A stretch of DNA of 64,000 nt from Ferirhizobium litorale (GCA_030028905.1 JALDYZ010000004.1:62001-126000), one strand, 5' to 3'. Shown: positions 9,444 to 20,194, counted from the stretch's first letter. The notes: generated by a model not told the origin, from the sequence alone. Made by a program: numbers and translations.

Positions 9444-10880
9444 ATGCCTGCAAAAAGAACGATGCTTAAACCCTCCGGTAAGGCAGCAAAAACGGCGCAT
9501 GTCCCTCCAAACCCAAATCCCGGTCGCGGTGTCAAATCCTGGAAGGAGGCCGCGCAATGGCTCCGAGCCCGCGGCATCGAGGATATCGAGTGCATCACCC
9601 CTGACCTCGCAGGCGTGCCGCGCGGCAAGATGATGCCGTCCTCGAAGTTCACCTCGAATACCTCGCTGGCACTGCCCTCGGCCATCTACCGGCACACGAT
9701 TTCCGGCGAGTACCCGGAAGAGACAGAGAGCTTCCGCTACGAGCCGCGCGACAGCGATCTCAAGCTCGTTCCCGATCTTTCGACGCTGTCGGTGGTTCCG
9801 TGGGAGACCGATCCAACGGCGCAGGTGATCTGCGATATCGTCAACGTCAATGGCGAGGAAGTGCCCTATACGCCGCGCAACGTCCTGAAGCGCGTCGTGT
9901 CGCTCTACAAGAAAAAGGGCTGGAAACCGGTCGTCGCACCCGAGATCGAGTTCTATCTCGTCGCCAAGAACGATGACCCGGACTATCCGCTGCATCCGCC
10001 GAAGGGCCGTTCCGGCCGCTCGATCGTCGGCGGCCAGAGCTATTCGATCGCCGGTATCAACGAGTTTGACGAACTGATCGACGACATCTACCACTTCTCC
10101 GAGAAGCAGGGACTGGAGATCGACACGCTGATCCACGAGGAAGGCCCGGCCCAGCTCGAGATCAACCTGCGCCACGGCGATCCGGTGGAGCTGGCCGACC
10201 AGGTGTTCATGTTCAAGCGCACGATCCGCGAGGCGGCGCTGAAACACGGGATCTACGCGACCTTCATGGCCAAGCCGATGCAGGGCCAGGCAGGCTCGGC
10301 CATGCACATCCACCAGTCCGTCGTCGACATCGAGACGGGCCGCAACATCTTCTCCAACCCGGACGGCTCGCCGTCGGAGGAGTTCTTCGCCTTTATCGGC
10401 GGCATGCAGAACTACGTGCCGAGCGCCCTTGTCATGATGGCGCCCTACGTGAACTCCTATCGCCGCCTCACCCCCGACATGGCCTGCCCGGTCAATAACG
10501 CCTGGGGCTACGATAACCGCACCACGGCATTCCGCGTGCCGGTTTCCGATCCCGCCGCGCGCCGCGTCGAAAACCGGCTGCCGAGTTCCGACGCCAACCC
10601 CTATTTGGCGCTGGCCGCATCTCTCGGCTGCGGCCTGCTCGGCATCAACCACAGCGTGGTGCCGACATCCCCGACGGATGACGCGGCTAATGAAGGTTCG
10701 ATCGACCTGCCGCGTGGCCTGCTCGAGGCGGTCGCCCTGCTTGAGGACGAGCCGGCCTTCACCGAGGTCTTCGACCCCGAATTCATCGGCATCTATGCCG
10801 GGGTGAAGCGTGGCGAGTTCGAAACCTTCATGGAGGTGATCAGCCCTTGGGAGCGGGAATTCCTGCTTCTCAACGTGTGA
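9444..10880 (+). CDS. puuA: Glutamine synthetase-family gamma-glutamylputrescine synthetase
   Basis: Probably ligates glutamate to putrescine using ATP, the first step of the Puu degradation route. The 478-aa product has the glutamine synthetase catalytic fold: the metal-binding region APEIEFYLV near 167-175, the ATP/metal strand GSAMHIHQSV near 284-293, and the C-terminal NPYLALAASLGCGL. Length is close to PuuA (472 aa) rather than GlnA-I, and no adenylylation tyrosine loop is evident. ATG 9444 has GGTGAG about 5 nt upstream. The next gene is a PuuB-type oxidase 10 bp downstream, which supports putrescine as substrate. Other gamma-glutamyl-amide synthetases of this family cannot be excluded. 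Confidence 0.85.
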   Translation: MPAKRTMLKPSGKAAKTAHVPPNPNPGRGVKSWKEAAQWLRARGIEDIECITPDLAGVPRGKMMPSSKFTSNTSLALPSAIYRHTISGEYPEETESFRYEPRDSDLKLVPDLSTLSVVPWETDPTAQVICDIVNVNGEEVPYTPRNVLKRVVSLYKKKGWKPVVAPEIEFYLVAKNDDPDYPLHPPKGRSGRSIVGGQSYSIAGINEFDELIDDIYHFSEKQGLEIDTLIHEEGPAQLEINLRHGDPVELADQVFMFKRTIREAALKHGIYATFMAKPMQGQAGSAMHIHQSVVDIETGRNIFSNPDGSPSEEFFAFIGGMQNYVPSALVMMAPYVNSYRRLTPDMACPVNNAWGYDNRTTAFRVPVSDPAARRVENRLPSSDANPYLALAASLGCGLLGINHSVVPTSPTDDAANEGSIDLPRGLLEAVALLEDEPAFTEVFDPEFIGIYAGVKRGEFETFMEVISPWEREFLLLNV

Positions 10881-10890
10881 GGTGCTTTCC

Positions 10891-12180
10891 ATGTCCCTCT
10901 GGCAAAGCCCAATCGCGCCGGGTATCTCCTGGTATCAGGCAACGGTGGGTGAAAGGCCCACCTATCCGCAGCTCGACGGTTCGAAGACCGTAGACGTCGC
11001 CATCGTCGGCGGCGGCTTCACCGGCCTGCAGGCCGCCTACACGCTGGCGAAAGCCGGCATCTCCGTGGCGCTGATCGACGCCAATCGCTTCGGTGACGGC
11101 GCCTCCGGGCGCAACGGCGGCCAGTTCGGCACCGGCCAACGCGCCTGGCCGGAAGAACTGGAGGAAGTGATCGGCTATGAGCGCTCGAAGGCGCTTTTCG
11201 ATGTCGCCGAGAGCGCCAAGCGCTACGTACTCGATTTCGCCGCCAGCCATTCGATCGAGATCGACTACATGCCGGGGCAAATGAACGTCGCCCACAAGCC
11301 CGGCCACGAGAACGACTACCAGTCCAGTGCCGAAATTTCCGCCCGGCGCTACGACTACCCGCACATACGCTTCATGGACCGGGCCGAAACCGCTGAGCGG
11401 CTGGGCTCGAAACGCTATTTTTGCGGCGTGCGCGACACCGGCACCGGCCACATACACCCATTGAAACTGGTTGTCGGGCTTGCCGCCGCGGCCCAACAGG
11501 CGGGCGCGCAGATCTTTGAAATGACCAAGGCGACTGCCATTCGCCAGGAGGGCGGCAAGACGCTGATCGAGACCCCCTTCGGCACGCTGATGGCCGGCCG
11601 GGTTCTGCTCGCCTGCAACGCCTATATCGGCAATCTTGAGCCGGTGACCGCCGCGCATGTCATGCCGATCCGCTCTTTCATCGGCGCCACTGTTCCGCTC
11701 GACGCGTTTCCGGATATCCTGCCCGGCAGCGAGGCGGTCGCCGATTCCCGCTTCGTGGTGCGCTATTTCCGCAAGTCGATGGACGGCCGGCTGCTGTTCG
11801 GTGGCCGCGAGGCCTATACCGCCGACAACCCACAGGACATCACCATTCACATCCGCCGCCAGATCGAGGAAATCTATTCGGCATTGAAGGACATCGAGAT
11901 GACCCATGCCTGGGGCGGCTCGGTCGGCATCACCATGCCCCGCCAGCCCTTTGTGCGCGAGGTAATGCCGGGTGTCACCGCCATTGGCGGCTATTCCGGC
12001 CACGGCGTCATGCTGTCGAACTATTGCGGCAAGCTTTTTGCCGACGAGGTCATCGGCGGCTCGGCCGAACTCGATCATTTCCGCTCGCTCGACGTGCCAC
12101 CGTTTCCGGGCGGACCGAAGCTGCGTTCACCGTTGCTCTTCCTTGCGATGACATGGTATGCGTTGAGGGACCGGCTCTGA
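10891..12180 (+). CDS. puuB: Gamma-glutamylputrescine oxidase-type FAD oxidoreductase
   Basis: DAO-family flavoenzyme expected to oxidise gamma-glutamylputrescine to the aminobutyraldehyde. The N-terminus has the PuuB-like preamble SWYQATVGERPTYP, then the FAD motif VGGGFTGLQAAY (GGGFTG at residues 40-45), then the family stretch DGASGRNGGQFG. A C-terminal FAD contact, GGYSGHGVMLSNYCGK, is present. ATG 10891 (429 aa) with GAGGTG 7 nt upstream is chosen over an in-frame GTG at 10882. It follows the synthetase gene by 10 bp, so the two are one operon. The remaining Puu enzymes (dehydrogenase, hydrolase) are not in this window. Confidence 0.85.
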   Translation: MSLWQSPIAPGISWYQATVGERPTYPQLDGSKTVDVAIVGGGFTGLQAAYTLAKAGISVALIDANRFGDGASGRNGGQFGTGQRAWPEELEEVIGYERSKALFDVAESAKRYVLDFAASHSIEIDYMPGQMNVAHKPGHENDYQSSAEISARRYDYPHIRFMDRAETAERLGSKRYFCGVRDTGTGHIHPLKLVVGLAAAAQQAGAQIFEMTKATAIRQEGGKTLIETPFGTLMAGRVLLACNAYIGNLEPVTAAHVMPIRSFIGATVPLDAFPDILPGSEAVADSRFVVRYFRKSMDGRLLFGGREAYTADNPQDITIHIRRQIEEIYSALKDIEMTHAWGGSVGITMPRQPFVREVMPGVTAIGGYSGHGVMLSNYCGKLFADEVIGGSAELDHFRSLDVPPFPGGPKLRSPLLFLAMTWYALRDRL

Positions 12181-12188
12181 CCGGTCCC
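12167..12188 (+). terminator. Terminator-like hairpin at the end of the puuB-like gene
   Basis: GGGACCGG and CCGGTCCC enclose CTCTGA, so the stop codon lies in the loop. An A/T-rich stretch ending in ATTTTATT follows 8 nt later. It may end the puuA-puuB message before zwf. Confidence 0.45.
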
Positions 12189-12275
12189 AGCGACATTTTA
12201 TTGCATCGCACTCTGGTCTTTTTAAATCGATTAGATTAAAACCTCTCTCAACCGATACCGAATGAGAGATACCTC

Positions 12276-13751
12276 ATGAGCAGCCAGATCATCCCTGTCG
12301 ATCCCTTCGATTGCGTCGTCTTCGGCGGCACCGGCGACCTTGCCGAACGCAAACTGCTGCCGGCGCTCTACCACCGGCAGATCGAGGCCCAGTTCACCGA
12401 GCCGACACGCATCATCGGGGCATCGCGCGCCGCCCTCACCCATGAGGAATACCGCAAGTTTGCCCAGGCGGCCCTGAAGGAACATCTGAAGCCCGGCGAA
12501 TACAGAGAAGAGGAAGTCGAGCGCTTCCTGGCGCGCCTGTTCTATGTCGCGGTAGACGCCAAATCCGACACCGGCTGGGACGATCTTAAGCAGCTACTGG
12601 AGTCGGGCAAGGACCGCGTCCGCGCCTTTTACCTGGCGGTCGCACCCGGGATCTTCGGCGATATCGCCCAGAAGATCCGCGACCACAAGCTCGTCACCAA
12701 GCAGACCCGCATCGTGGTCGAGAAACCGATCGGCCGCGATCTCGCTTCGGCCATCGAGCTCAACGAGACGATCGGCAAGGTGTTCCACGAAGAGCAGATT
12801 TTCCGCATCGACCACTATCTCGGCAAGGAAACCGTGCAGAACCTGATGGCGCTGCGCTTTGCCAACGCGCTCTATGAGCCGCTGTGGAATTCGGCCCATA
12901 TCGACCACGTGCAGATCACCGTCGCGGAATCGGTCGGCCTCGAGGGGCGCGCCGGCTACTACGACAAGGCGGGCGCGCTGCGCGACATGGTGCAGAACCA
13001 CATGCTGCAGCTTCTCTGCCTCGTGGCCATGGAGGCCCCGTCTTCGATGGAAGCCGAAGCCGTGCGCGACGAGAAGCTGAAGGTACTCAGGGCGCTGAAG
13101 CCGGTCGACGATTCGAACGTCGAAAAGCTCACCGTGCGCGGCCAGTACCGGGCCGGAGCCTCGGCCGGCGGTCCGGTCAAGGGTTATCTGGAGGAACTGG
13201 AAAACGGCGTCTCCAATACCGAAACCTTCGTTGCCCTGAAGGCCGAGATCGGCAACTGGCGCTGGGCCGGCGTGCCCTTCTATCTGCGCACCGGCAAGCG
13301 GCTCGCCACCCGCGTCTCCGAAATCGTCATCACCTTCAAGCCGATCCCGTACTCGATCTTCGGCGAGCAGGCCGGGCGGATCTCGGCCAACCAGCTCGTC
13401 ATCCGGTTGCAGCCGGACGAAGGCGTCAAGCAGTGGCTGATGATCAAGGATCCCGGTCCTGGCGGCATGCGCCTGCGCCAAATCTCGCTCGACATGAGCT
13501 TCGCCCAGGCTTTCGATGTGCGAAACCCCGATGCCTACGAGCGCCTGTTGATGGATGTGGTGCGCTCCAACCAGACGCTGTTCATGCGCCGCGACGAAGT
13601 CGAGGCGGCGTGGCGGTGGGTCGATCCGATCCTCAAGGGCTGGGAATCCACCGGCCAGCAGGTGCAGGGCTATACTGCCGGCACCTGGGGCCCGAGCCAG
13701 GCCATCGCCCTGATCGAGCGCGACGGCCGAACCTGGCACGAGAATGACTGA
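12276..13751 (+). CDS. zwf: Glucose-6-phosphate 1-dehydrogenase
   Basis: Oxidises glucose 6-phosphate to 6-phosphogluconolactone with NAD(P)+, the entry to the Entner-Doudoroff and pentose phosphate routes. The 491-aa protein shows the nucleotide motif FGGTGDLAERKL (16-27), VVEKPIG (147-153) and the substrate signature RIDHYLGKE (177-185), followed by the NHMLQ segment with the catalytic His. Length is standard. ATG 12276 has GAGAG upstream. The stop overlaps the pgl start (ATGACTGA), so translation of the two is coupled. It is the first gene of zwf-pgl-edd. Confidence 0.97.
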   Translation: MSSQIIPVDPFDCVVFGGTGDLAERKLLPALYHRQIEAQFTEPTRIIGASRAALTHEEYRKFAQAALKEHLKPGEYREEEVERFLARLFYVAVDAKSDTGWDDLKQLLESGKDRVRAFYLAVAPGIFGDIAQKIRDHKLVTKQTRIVVEKPIGRDLASAIELNETIGKVFHEEQIFRIDHYLGKETVQNLMALRFANALYEPLWNSAHIDHVQITVAESVGLEGRAGYYDKAGALRDMVQNHMLQLLCLVAMEAPSSMEAEAVRDEKLKVLRALKPVDDSNVEKLTVRGQYRAGASAGGPVKGYLEELENGVSNTETFVALKAEIGNWRWAGVPFYLRTGKRLATRVSEIVITFKPIPYSIFGEQAGRISANQLVIRLQPDEGVKQWLMIKDPGPGGMRLRQISLDMSFAQAFDVRNPDAYERLLMDVVRSNQTLFMRRDEVEAAWRWVDPILKGWESTGQQVQGYTAGTWGPSQAIALIERDGRTWHEND

Positions 13752-14457
13752 GGGCGCCATGGCATCGACAATGCATTCGTTCGCCAACGGCGCGGAACTG
13801 GCTGAAAGCCTTGCCGCGCGGGTTGCCGATAGCCTCGCATCGGCCGTGTCGGCGCGCGGTTCGGCCAGCATTGCGGTCTCTGGCGGATCGACGCCGAAGG
13901 CCTTCTTCCAGACGCTCTCCCGGCTGCCAATCGCTTGGGAAAAGGTGACGATCACCCTGGTCGACGAGCGTTTCGTGCCCGCCGACAATCCGCGATCGAA
14001 CCATCTGCTGGTGGCGGAGAACCTGCTACAGAACGAAGCTGCCACGGCACACTTCATGCCGCTTTACCAGGAAGCGAAGACGGCTGCGGACGCTGCCAAG
14101 ATCGCCACGGAAAAGGTGAAGGATATCGGCGCACCCTTCGATGTCGTGATCCTCGGCATGGGAACGGATGGCCACACCGCATCGTTCTTTCCGGGAGGCA
14201 ACAACCTCGTGCAAGCGCTCGACCCGGCGACGCCGCGCGGGGTGATCACCATGGAGGCAGAAGGTGCCGGCGAACCGCGCCTTACCTTTACCTTCTCGAG
14301 CCTCCAGGATGCCCGGTTGCTGGTTCTTCACATCGAGGGCGAAGGCAAGAAGACCGTGCTCGAGAAGGCTGAAGAACCCGGAGAGGAGGCCGAAATGCCG
14401 ATCCGCGCCATGCTTCGCCGCGCCGCCTCGCCGGTCGAGATCTACTGGGCGCCCTGA
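13744..14457 (+). CDS. pgl: 6-phosphogluconolactonase
   Basis: Hydrolyses 6-phosphogluconolactone to 6-phosphogluconate. The 237-aa protein belongs to the DevB/NagB-like family: it has VSGGSTPK near 40-47, VDERFVPADNPRSNH near 72-86, and GMGTDGHTASFFPG near 138-151. ATG 13744 overlaps the end of zwf by 8 nt. A second in-frame ATG at 13759 is possible and would remove five residues. It lies between zwf and edd, 45 bp before edd, completing the route into Entner-Doudoroff metabolism. Confidence 0.95.
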   Translation: MTEGAMASTMHSFANGAELAESLAARVADSLASAVSARGSASIAVSGGSTPKAFFQTLSRLPIAWEKVTITLVDERFVPADNPRSNHLLVAENLLQNEAATAHFMPLYQEAKTAADAAKIATEKVKDIGAPFDVVILGMGTDGHTASFFPGGNNLVQALDPATPRGVITMEAEGAGEPRLTFTFSSLQDARLLVLHIEGEGKKTVLEKAEEPGEEAEMPIRAMLRRAASPVEIYWAP

Positions 14458-14502
14458 GGGCAGAAGCCCCGCGCCTGACATCGCAAGAGACAGGATAGAA
14501 TC

Positions 14503-16320
<1,818 letters not shown>

Positions 16321-16354
16321 CAATGGCGGGCAGGGTTCCCCTGCCCCTCTTTGC

Positions 16355-17251
16355 TCAGACGTTCTTCTCCGCCTTCACAAAATCCAGGAAGGCCCTGAGC
16401 GCGGTCGGGAGCTGTCGCCTGCTCGGGTAGTAGAGGAAAAAACCGGGATAGGTGGGACACCAGTCCTCCAGTACCCGCACCAGCTTTCCGGCGGCGATCG
16501 CTTGCCGCGCCTGCTCCTCGAAAAGATAGGCAAGGCCGGCCCCGCCAAGCGCGGCATCCAGCATCACGTCCTGGTCGCCGAGCACCAGCGGGCCCTGCAC
16601 CTCGATTTTGACGTCCATGCCGCCGCGCTCGAATTCCCAGCTGTAGAACGTACCGCCGGCAAAGCGATAGCGAATGCAGGCGTAGTTCTTGAGGTCGTGT
16701 GGGGTCCGAGGCCTGCCGTGGCGCTCGATGTAGCCGGGCGAGCCGACGACGGCGAAGGCGTGGCGCGGGCCGATCGGGACCGCGATCATGTCGGCGGCGA
16801 TGCTTTCGCCGAAGCGGATACCGGCATCGAACCCGCCTGCCACCACATCGACGAGCGCGTCGTCGACCACCACCTCCACTTCGATATTGGGGTAGGCCGC
16901 CAGGAACCGCGCGACGACCGGCAGCAACACCAGCTTGGCGGCGGCCCGTGGCGCATTGATCTTCAGCTTGCCATAGGGCTTGCCGCGAAACGTATCGAGA
17001 TCGTCGAGCGCCGCATCGATGTCGAGAAAGGCTGGGCGCACCCGCGCATACAGCCGCTCGCCGGCTTCGGTCAGGCCGACGCCGCGGGTCGTCCGGTTGA
17101 CGAGGCGCACATCCAGCCTTTCCTCGATCGCCCGAAGCGAATGACTGAGCGCCGAGGGCGTGACACCAAGTTCGATTGCCGCCTTGCGGAAGCTGCGGTG
17201 CTCGGCAATGGCGAGGAAGACAGACAGGTCGGCGGGACGCAAGCGGCGCAT
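16355..17251 (-). CDS. LysR-family transcriptional regulator
   Basis: The 298-aa protein has the LysR layout: an N-terminal winged helix-turn-helix (residues 4-62, with FRKAAIELGVTPSALSHS and LRAIEERLDVRLVNRTTRG) and an effector-binding domain from about 90 to 290. The sub-type resembles regulators that sit divergent to SDR or aldo-keto reductase genes. It is divergent from the SDR gene at 17359, and the 107-bp shared gap holds an inverted repeat (17266-17305). Activation or repression of that SDR is likely. The inducer is unknown. Confidence 0.9.
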   Translation of the reverse strand: MRRLRPADLSVFLAIAEHRSFRKAAIELGVTPSALSHSLRAIEERLDVRLVNRTTRGVGLTEAGERLYARVRPAFLDIDAALDDLDTFRGKPYGKLKINAPRAAAKLVLLPVVARFLAAYPNIEVEVVVDDALVDVVAGGFDAGIRFGESIAADMIAVPIGPRHAFAVVGSPGYIERHGRPRTPHDLKNYACIRYRFAGGTFYSWEFERGGMDVKIEVQGPLVLGDQDVMLDAALGGAGLAYLFEEQARQAIAAGKLVRVLEDWCPTYPGFFLYYPSRRQLPTALRAFLDFVKAEKNV

Positions 17252-17265
17252 TGATGAGTTTTCCT

Positions 17266-17305
17266 CACTGATGCATGGAGAAGAATCTGACTTATCTCAT
17301 CAGTG
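17266..17305. promoter_or_regulatory. Inverted repeat in the LysR-SDR intergenic region
   Basis: Perfect 8-bp arms CACTGATG (17266-17273) and CATCAGTG (17298-17305) lie between the divergent starts at 17251 and 17359. Size and position suit a LysR-type operator, but the spacing is wide and no binding data exist. Confidence 0.45.
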
Positions 17306-17358
17306 ATCCTTAGCTACCTTCACCTTGCAAGTAAATCTTGGACGAAAGGAAAAACGTC

Positions 17359-18210
17359 ATGCGTGTATGGTTCATCACTGGTGCCTCCCGCGGCTTCGGC
17401 GCCCTCATCACTGAGGAAGCCCTGAATGCAGGCGATGCCGTCGTCGCCACCGCCCGCAACCCGGCCACCATCTCCGCCCGGTTCGGCAACCATCCGAACC
17501 TGCTTCCCGTCGCGCTCGACGTGACGAGCGAGGAGCAGGCCCACGCCGCCGCCGCCCAGGCCGTGCGCCACTTCGGCCAGATCGACATCCTCGTCAACAA
17601 TGCCGGCTACGGCCTGCTCGGCGCAGTCGAGGAAGCGACCTCGGACGAAATCGAAAAACTCTACGCCACCAACGTCTTCGGCCTGCTGAAGGTGACCCGC
17701 GCCGTCCTGCCGCATATGCGCCGCCAGCGCAGCGGCCACGTGATCAATATCTCGTCGATCGGCGGCTATGCCAGCTTCCCGGGCTGGGGCGTCTATTCCT
17801 CGACCAAGTTCGCCGTCGAGGGCCTGACGGAAGCGCTTGCCGCCGAACTCGAACCGCTTGGAATCAAGGTCACGGTGGTCGAGCCGGGCTTCTTCCGCAC
17901 GGACTTCCTCGACGAAAGCTCGCTGGCGGTCAGCCATAGCTCGATCGACGATTACAAGAACACGCCGGCAGGCGCCATGCGCGACTTCGCGGCCGGCAGC
18001 AACCACGGTCAGCCCGGCGATCCGAGCAAGCTTGCCAAGGCGTTCATTGCCCTTGCCAACGCCGAAAAAGCGCCGCTGCGCCTCCCGCTCGGCAGTGACA
18101 CGGTCGCCACGATCGAGGCGAAGAACGCCACTGTCGCGGGCGAGCTCGCCACCTGGCGCGACCTCGCGGTCTCCACCGACTTTACGCCGGAGGCGAGCGC
18201 AGCCGAGTAA
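17359..18210 (+). CDS. Short-chain dehydrogenase/reductase
   Basis: Classical SDR of 283 aa. Cofactor motif TGASRGFG (residues 7-14), structural NNAGYG near 80-85, catalytic Ser in ISSIGGY and the YSSTK pair Tyr/Lys near 145-149. NADP preference is suggested by the Arg in TGASRGFG. ATG 17359 with GAAAGGA about 8 nt upstream is chosen over a TTG seven codons earlier. It is divergent from the LysR gene, which probably regulates it. The substrate is unknown. Confidence 0.9.
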   Translation: MRVWFITGASRGFGALITEEALNAGDAVVATARNPATISARFGNHPNLLPVALDVTSEEQAHAAAAQAVRHFGQIDILVNNAGYGLLGAVEEATSDEIEKLYATNVFGLLKVTRAVLPHMRRQRSGHVINISSIGGYASFPGWGVYSSTKFAVEGLTEALAAELEPLGIKVTVVEPGFFRTDFLDESSLAVSHSSIDDYKNTPAGAMRDFAAGSNHGQPGDPSKLAKAFIALANAEKAPLRLPLGSDTVATIEAKNATVAGELATWRDLAVSTDFTPEASAAE

Positions 18211-18372
18211 CGCGTCCGGCATCGATCGCCGCCAAGCAACGATCATCCGATGGCCGGGGCAGCAATTCCCCGGCCTGACGCATATTCCTGTTGCCGCCGG
18301 TCGCCAACCATCCTTTACTGGCTGCGCCCCGAACCCGAGCGGATGTGGGGACAGCGCACAAGGGAGGAAACC

Positions 18373-18804
18373 ATGGGGCGAACGGTACACTATAGAATCA
18401 CCACGTGTGCTGGGGCGGCCGCTGCCCTTGCCCTGCTGGCTCTCTGCACCATCCCTGACGCTTCCGCGGCCGACAAGACAGAGGTCGTCAAGTTCAAGGC
18501 CGGCCAGTCCTCCACCACCCTGAAGGGGTCGGTAAAGGGCTATGACAGCAGCAACTTCATCGTCGGAGCCAATAGGGGACAGACACTCTCGGTGCTGTTT
18601 TCACCGAGCAACAGCAGTTGCTATTTCAACCTCACTGCGCCCGACGCACAGGAAGCAATGCACATCGGCTCGATCGTCGGCAACGAGTTCGCCGGCGCCT
18701 TGCCCACTGCGGGCGACTACACGATCCTGACCTATCTCATGCGCAATGCAGCGCGCCGCAACGAAACCTGCACCTTTTCGATGACGATCGAGATTTCCGG
18801 CTGA
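18373..18804 (+). CDS. Secreted PliG-like (lysozyme inhibitor-type) protein
   Basis: A 143-aa precursor with a Sec signal peptide (about residues 1-34, cleavage near DASA|ADKT). The mature part is about 109 residues, beta-rich, with KFKAGQSSTTLKGSVKGYDS, GQTLSVLFSP and TYLMRNAARRNETC. These resemble the periplasmic inhibitors of g-type lysozyme (PliG) as I remember that family. Two Cys residues in the mature part could form a disulfide. ATG 18373 is fixed by GGGAGGAAACC directly upstream. It stands alone, with no clear operon partner. The inhibitor role is inferred; a general periplasmic beta-sandwich protein is the alternative. Confidence 0.6.
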   Translation: MGRTVHYRITTCAGAAAALALLALCTIPDASAADKTEVVKFKAGQSSTTLKGSVKGYDSSNFIVGANRGQTLSVLFSPSNSSCYFNLTAPDAQEAMHIGSIVGNEFAGALPTAGDYTILTYLMRNAARRNETCTFSMTIEISG

Positions 18805-18942
18805 GCGAACGGCCGACCCCGCAAGTTGGCGATCTGAGGATCAGTGGTTCGCCCCGCCTGCGAGATACGGGTTTGGTTTGCTCGCCCCGTTCGGCTATCG
18901 TTGGCCCGCACGTTTCCAACCCCCTTTTCCCGGCAGAGCGAA

Positions 18943-19584
18943 ATGCACGACAGATTCCTCTTCGACGGACCGGCGGGTGTCCGGACCACCATCCTGCTTG
19001 CCCATGGTGCCGGCGCGCCGATGGATTCGTCGGCGATGAAGGCGGCGACTGTGGCACTTGCATCGGCCGGGTTGCGTGTCGCCCGTTTCGAATTCGCCTA
19101 TATGGCGGCGCGGCGCACCTCCGATAGCCGCAAGCCCCCGCCGCGGGCCGAAACGCTCATTCCGGAATACAAGGCGGCGATCGCGGAACTCGGCGTGAAC
19201 GGCCCGCTCATCATCGGCGGCAAGTCGATGGGCGGCCGGGTCGCCAGCATGATCGCCGACGAACTCCATTCGGACAGCAAGGTTGCCGGTCTCCTTTGCC
19301 TCGGCTATCCGTTTCATCCGCCCGGCAAGCCGGACCAGCTTCGCACCCGGCATCTCGTTGACATCAGGACGCCCACCCTGATCTGCCAGGGTACGCGCGA
19401 CGAATTCGGCACGAGGGAGGAAGTCTCGGGCTACACCCTCTCGAACGCCATCGAAATCCTCTGGCTGGAGGATGGCGATCACAATCTGACGCCGCGCAAA
19501 AGCGTCTCCGGGTTTTCCGCCGCCGACCACCTCAGGACGATGGCGCAAACCGCCGCGGCCTGGGCAGCGCGTGTGACGGCCTGA
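18943..19584 (+). CDS. Alpha/beta hydrolase, TEX30/dienelactone hydrolase-like
   Basis: A 213-aa cytoplasmic hydrolase. It has the oxyanion strand ILLAHGAGAP near residues 17-26, the nucleophile elbow GGKSMGG near 93-99, an acid candidate in CQGTRDEFG, and a His in DGDHNL. The full triad is therefore present. ATG 18943 is preferred; longer in-frame reading into the upstream gap has no ribosome site. It is small, like the TEX30/KANSL3-type family, whose bacterial members are mostly uncharacterised. Substrate unknown. The next gene, a Rrf2 regulator, is 114 bp away with its own operator. Confidence 0.82.
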   Translation: MHDRFLFDGPAGVRTTILLAHGAGAPMDSSAMKAATVALASAGLRVARFEFAYMAARRTSDSRKPPPRAETLIPEYKAAIAELGVNGPLIIGGKSMGGRVASMIADELHSDSKVAGLLCLGYPFHPPGKPDQLRTRHLVDIRTPTLICQGTRDEFGTREEVSGYTLSNAIEILWLEDGDHNLTPRKSVSGFSAADHLRTMAQTAAAWAARVTA

Positions 19585-19662
19585 GAATGTCCGGTAGTGG
19601 CAATATGACGATTGCAGCCCCTGCTTGCGCACATCTTGCATCGACCCAAACCAAAGTATAGT

Positions 19663-19683
19663 TATGGATATCCGATATCCATA
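19663..19683. promoter_or_regulatory. Palindromic operator in front of the Rrf2 gene
   Basis: Perfect 10-bp arms TATGGATATC and GATATCCATA enclose a single C, 15 bp before the Rrf2 start codon. A related site with 16 of 21 identical positions lies at 22023-22043, upstream of the divergent AhpD-like operon. Two copies at the two promoters of one locus suggest the binding site of the Rrf2 protein, with autoregulation. Confidence 0.72.
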
Positions 19684-19698
19684 TGAGGAAAATCAATC

Positions 19699-20187
19699 AT
19701 GGTGTTGCGGAGCCATGTGGAGTGGGCGCTTCATTGCTGTGCGATCCTCTCGGGCATTCCCGAGGGGCGCTACCTCTCGACCAAGGCGCTCGCCGAGTTC
19801 CACGGCCTGCCGAAGGAATACCTCTCCAAGGCGCTGCAGGCGCTTTCCCATGCCGGAATCGTCGACACGACACTTGGCCCGAGCGGCGGCTACAGGCTTG
19901 CCAAGTTGCCGTCGGATATCACGGTACTTGATATAGTGGAGGCAGTGGAAGGAAAGGCGCGGACCTTCGAATGCACCAATATCCGCGCTGCCAATCCCTG
20001 CCGTCCGTCCGGGTTTTGCGATTCCGGCCCCTGCGCCGTGGCGAGGATCATGTGGGCGGCGGACGAGGCCTGGCGCTCGTCGCTACGCAATGTCCGCCTC
20101 TCGGAGCTTGTCGCAACGGTCGCGGAAGACGTGCCGGCGGGTATCTGGAAAAGCACCGGAGAATGGATCGCCCGACGCGCGGGATGA
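19699..20187 (+). CDS. Rrf2-family, probably iron-sulfur or redox-sensing regulator
   Basis: A 162-aa Rrf2 protein: winged helix-turn-helix (about 1-70, with YLSTKALAEFHGLPKEYLSK and GPSGGYRL) followed by a Cys-rich loop. Cys are at about 92, 101, 107 and 112, in the region where IscR and NsrR ligate their cluster. Two more Cys are at 13-14, near the N-terminal Glu8 that serves as a ligand in some Rrf2 proteins. Binding of [2Fe-2S] or thiol redox sensing is therefore plausible but not shown. GAGGAA lies 10 nt before ATG 19699. It converges on the cupin gene and probably controls that operon through the 22023 site. Confidence 0.88.
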   Translation: MVLRSHVEWALHCCAILSGIPEGRYLSTKALAEFHGLPKEYLSKALQALSHAGIVDTTLGPSGGYRLAKLPSDITVLDIVEAVEGKARTFECTNIRAANPCRPSGFCDSGPCAVARIMWAADEAWRSSLRNVRLSELVATVAEDVPAGIWKSTGEWIARRAG

Positions 20188-20194
20188 CAAGAAA

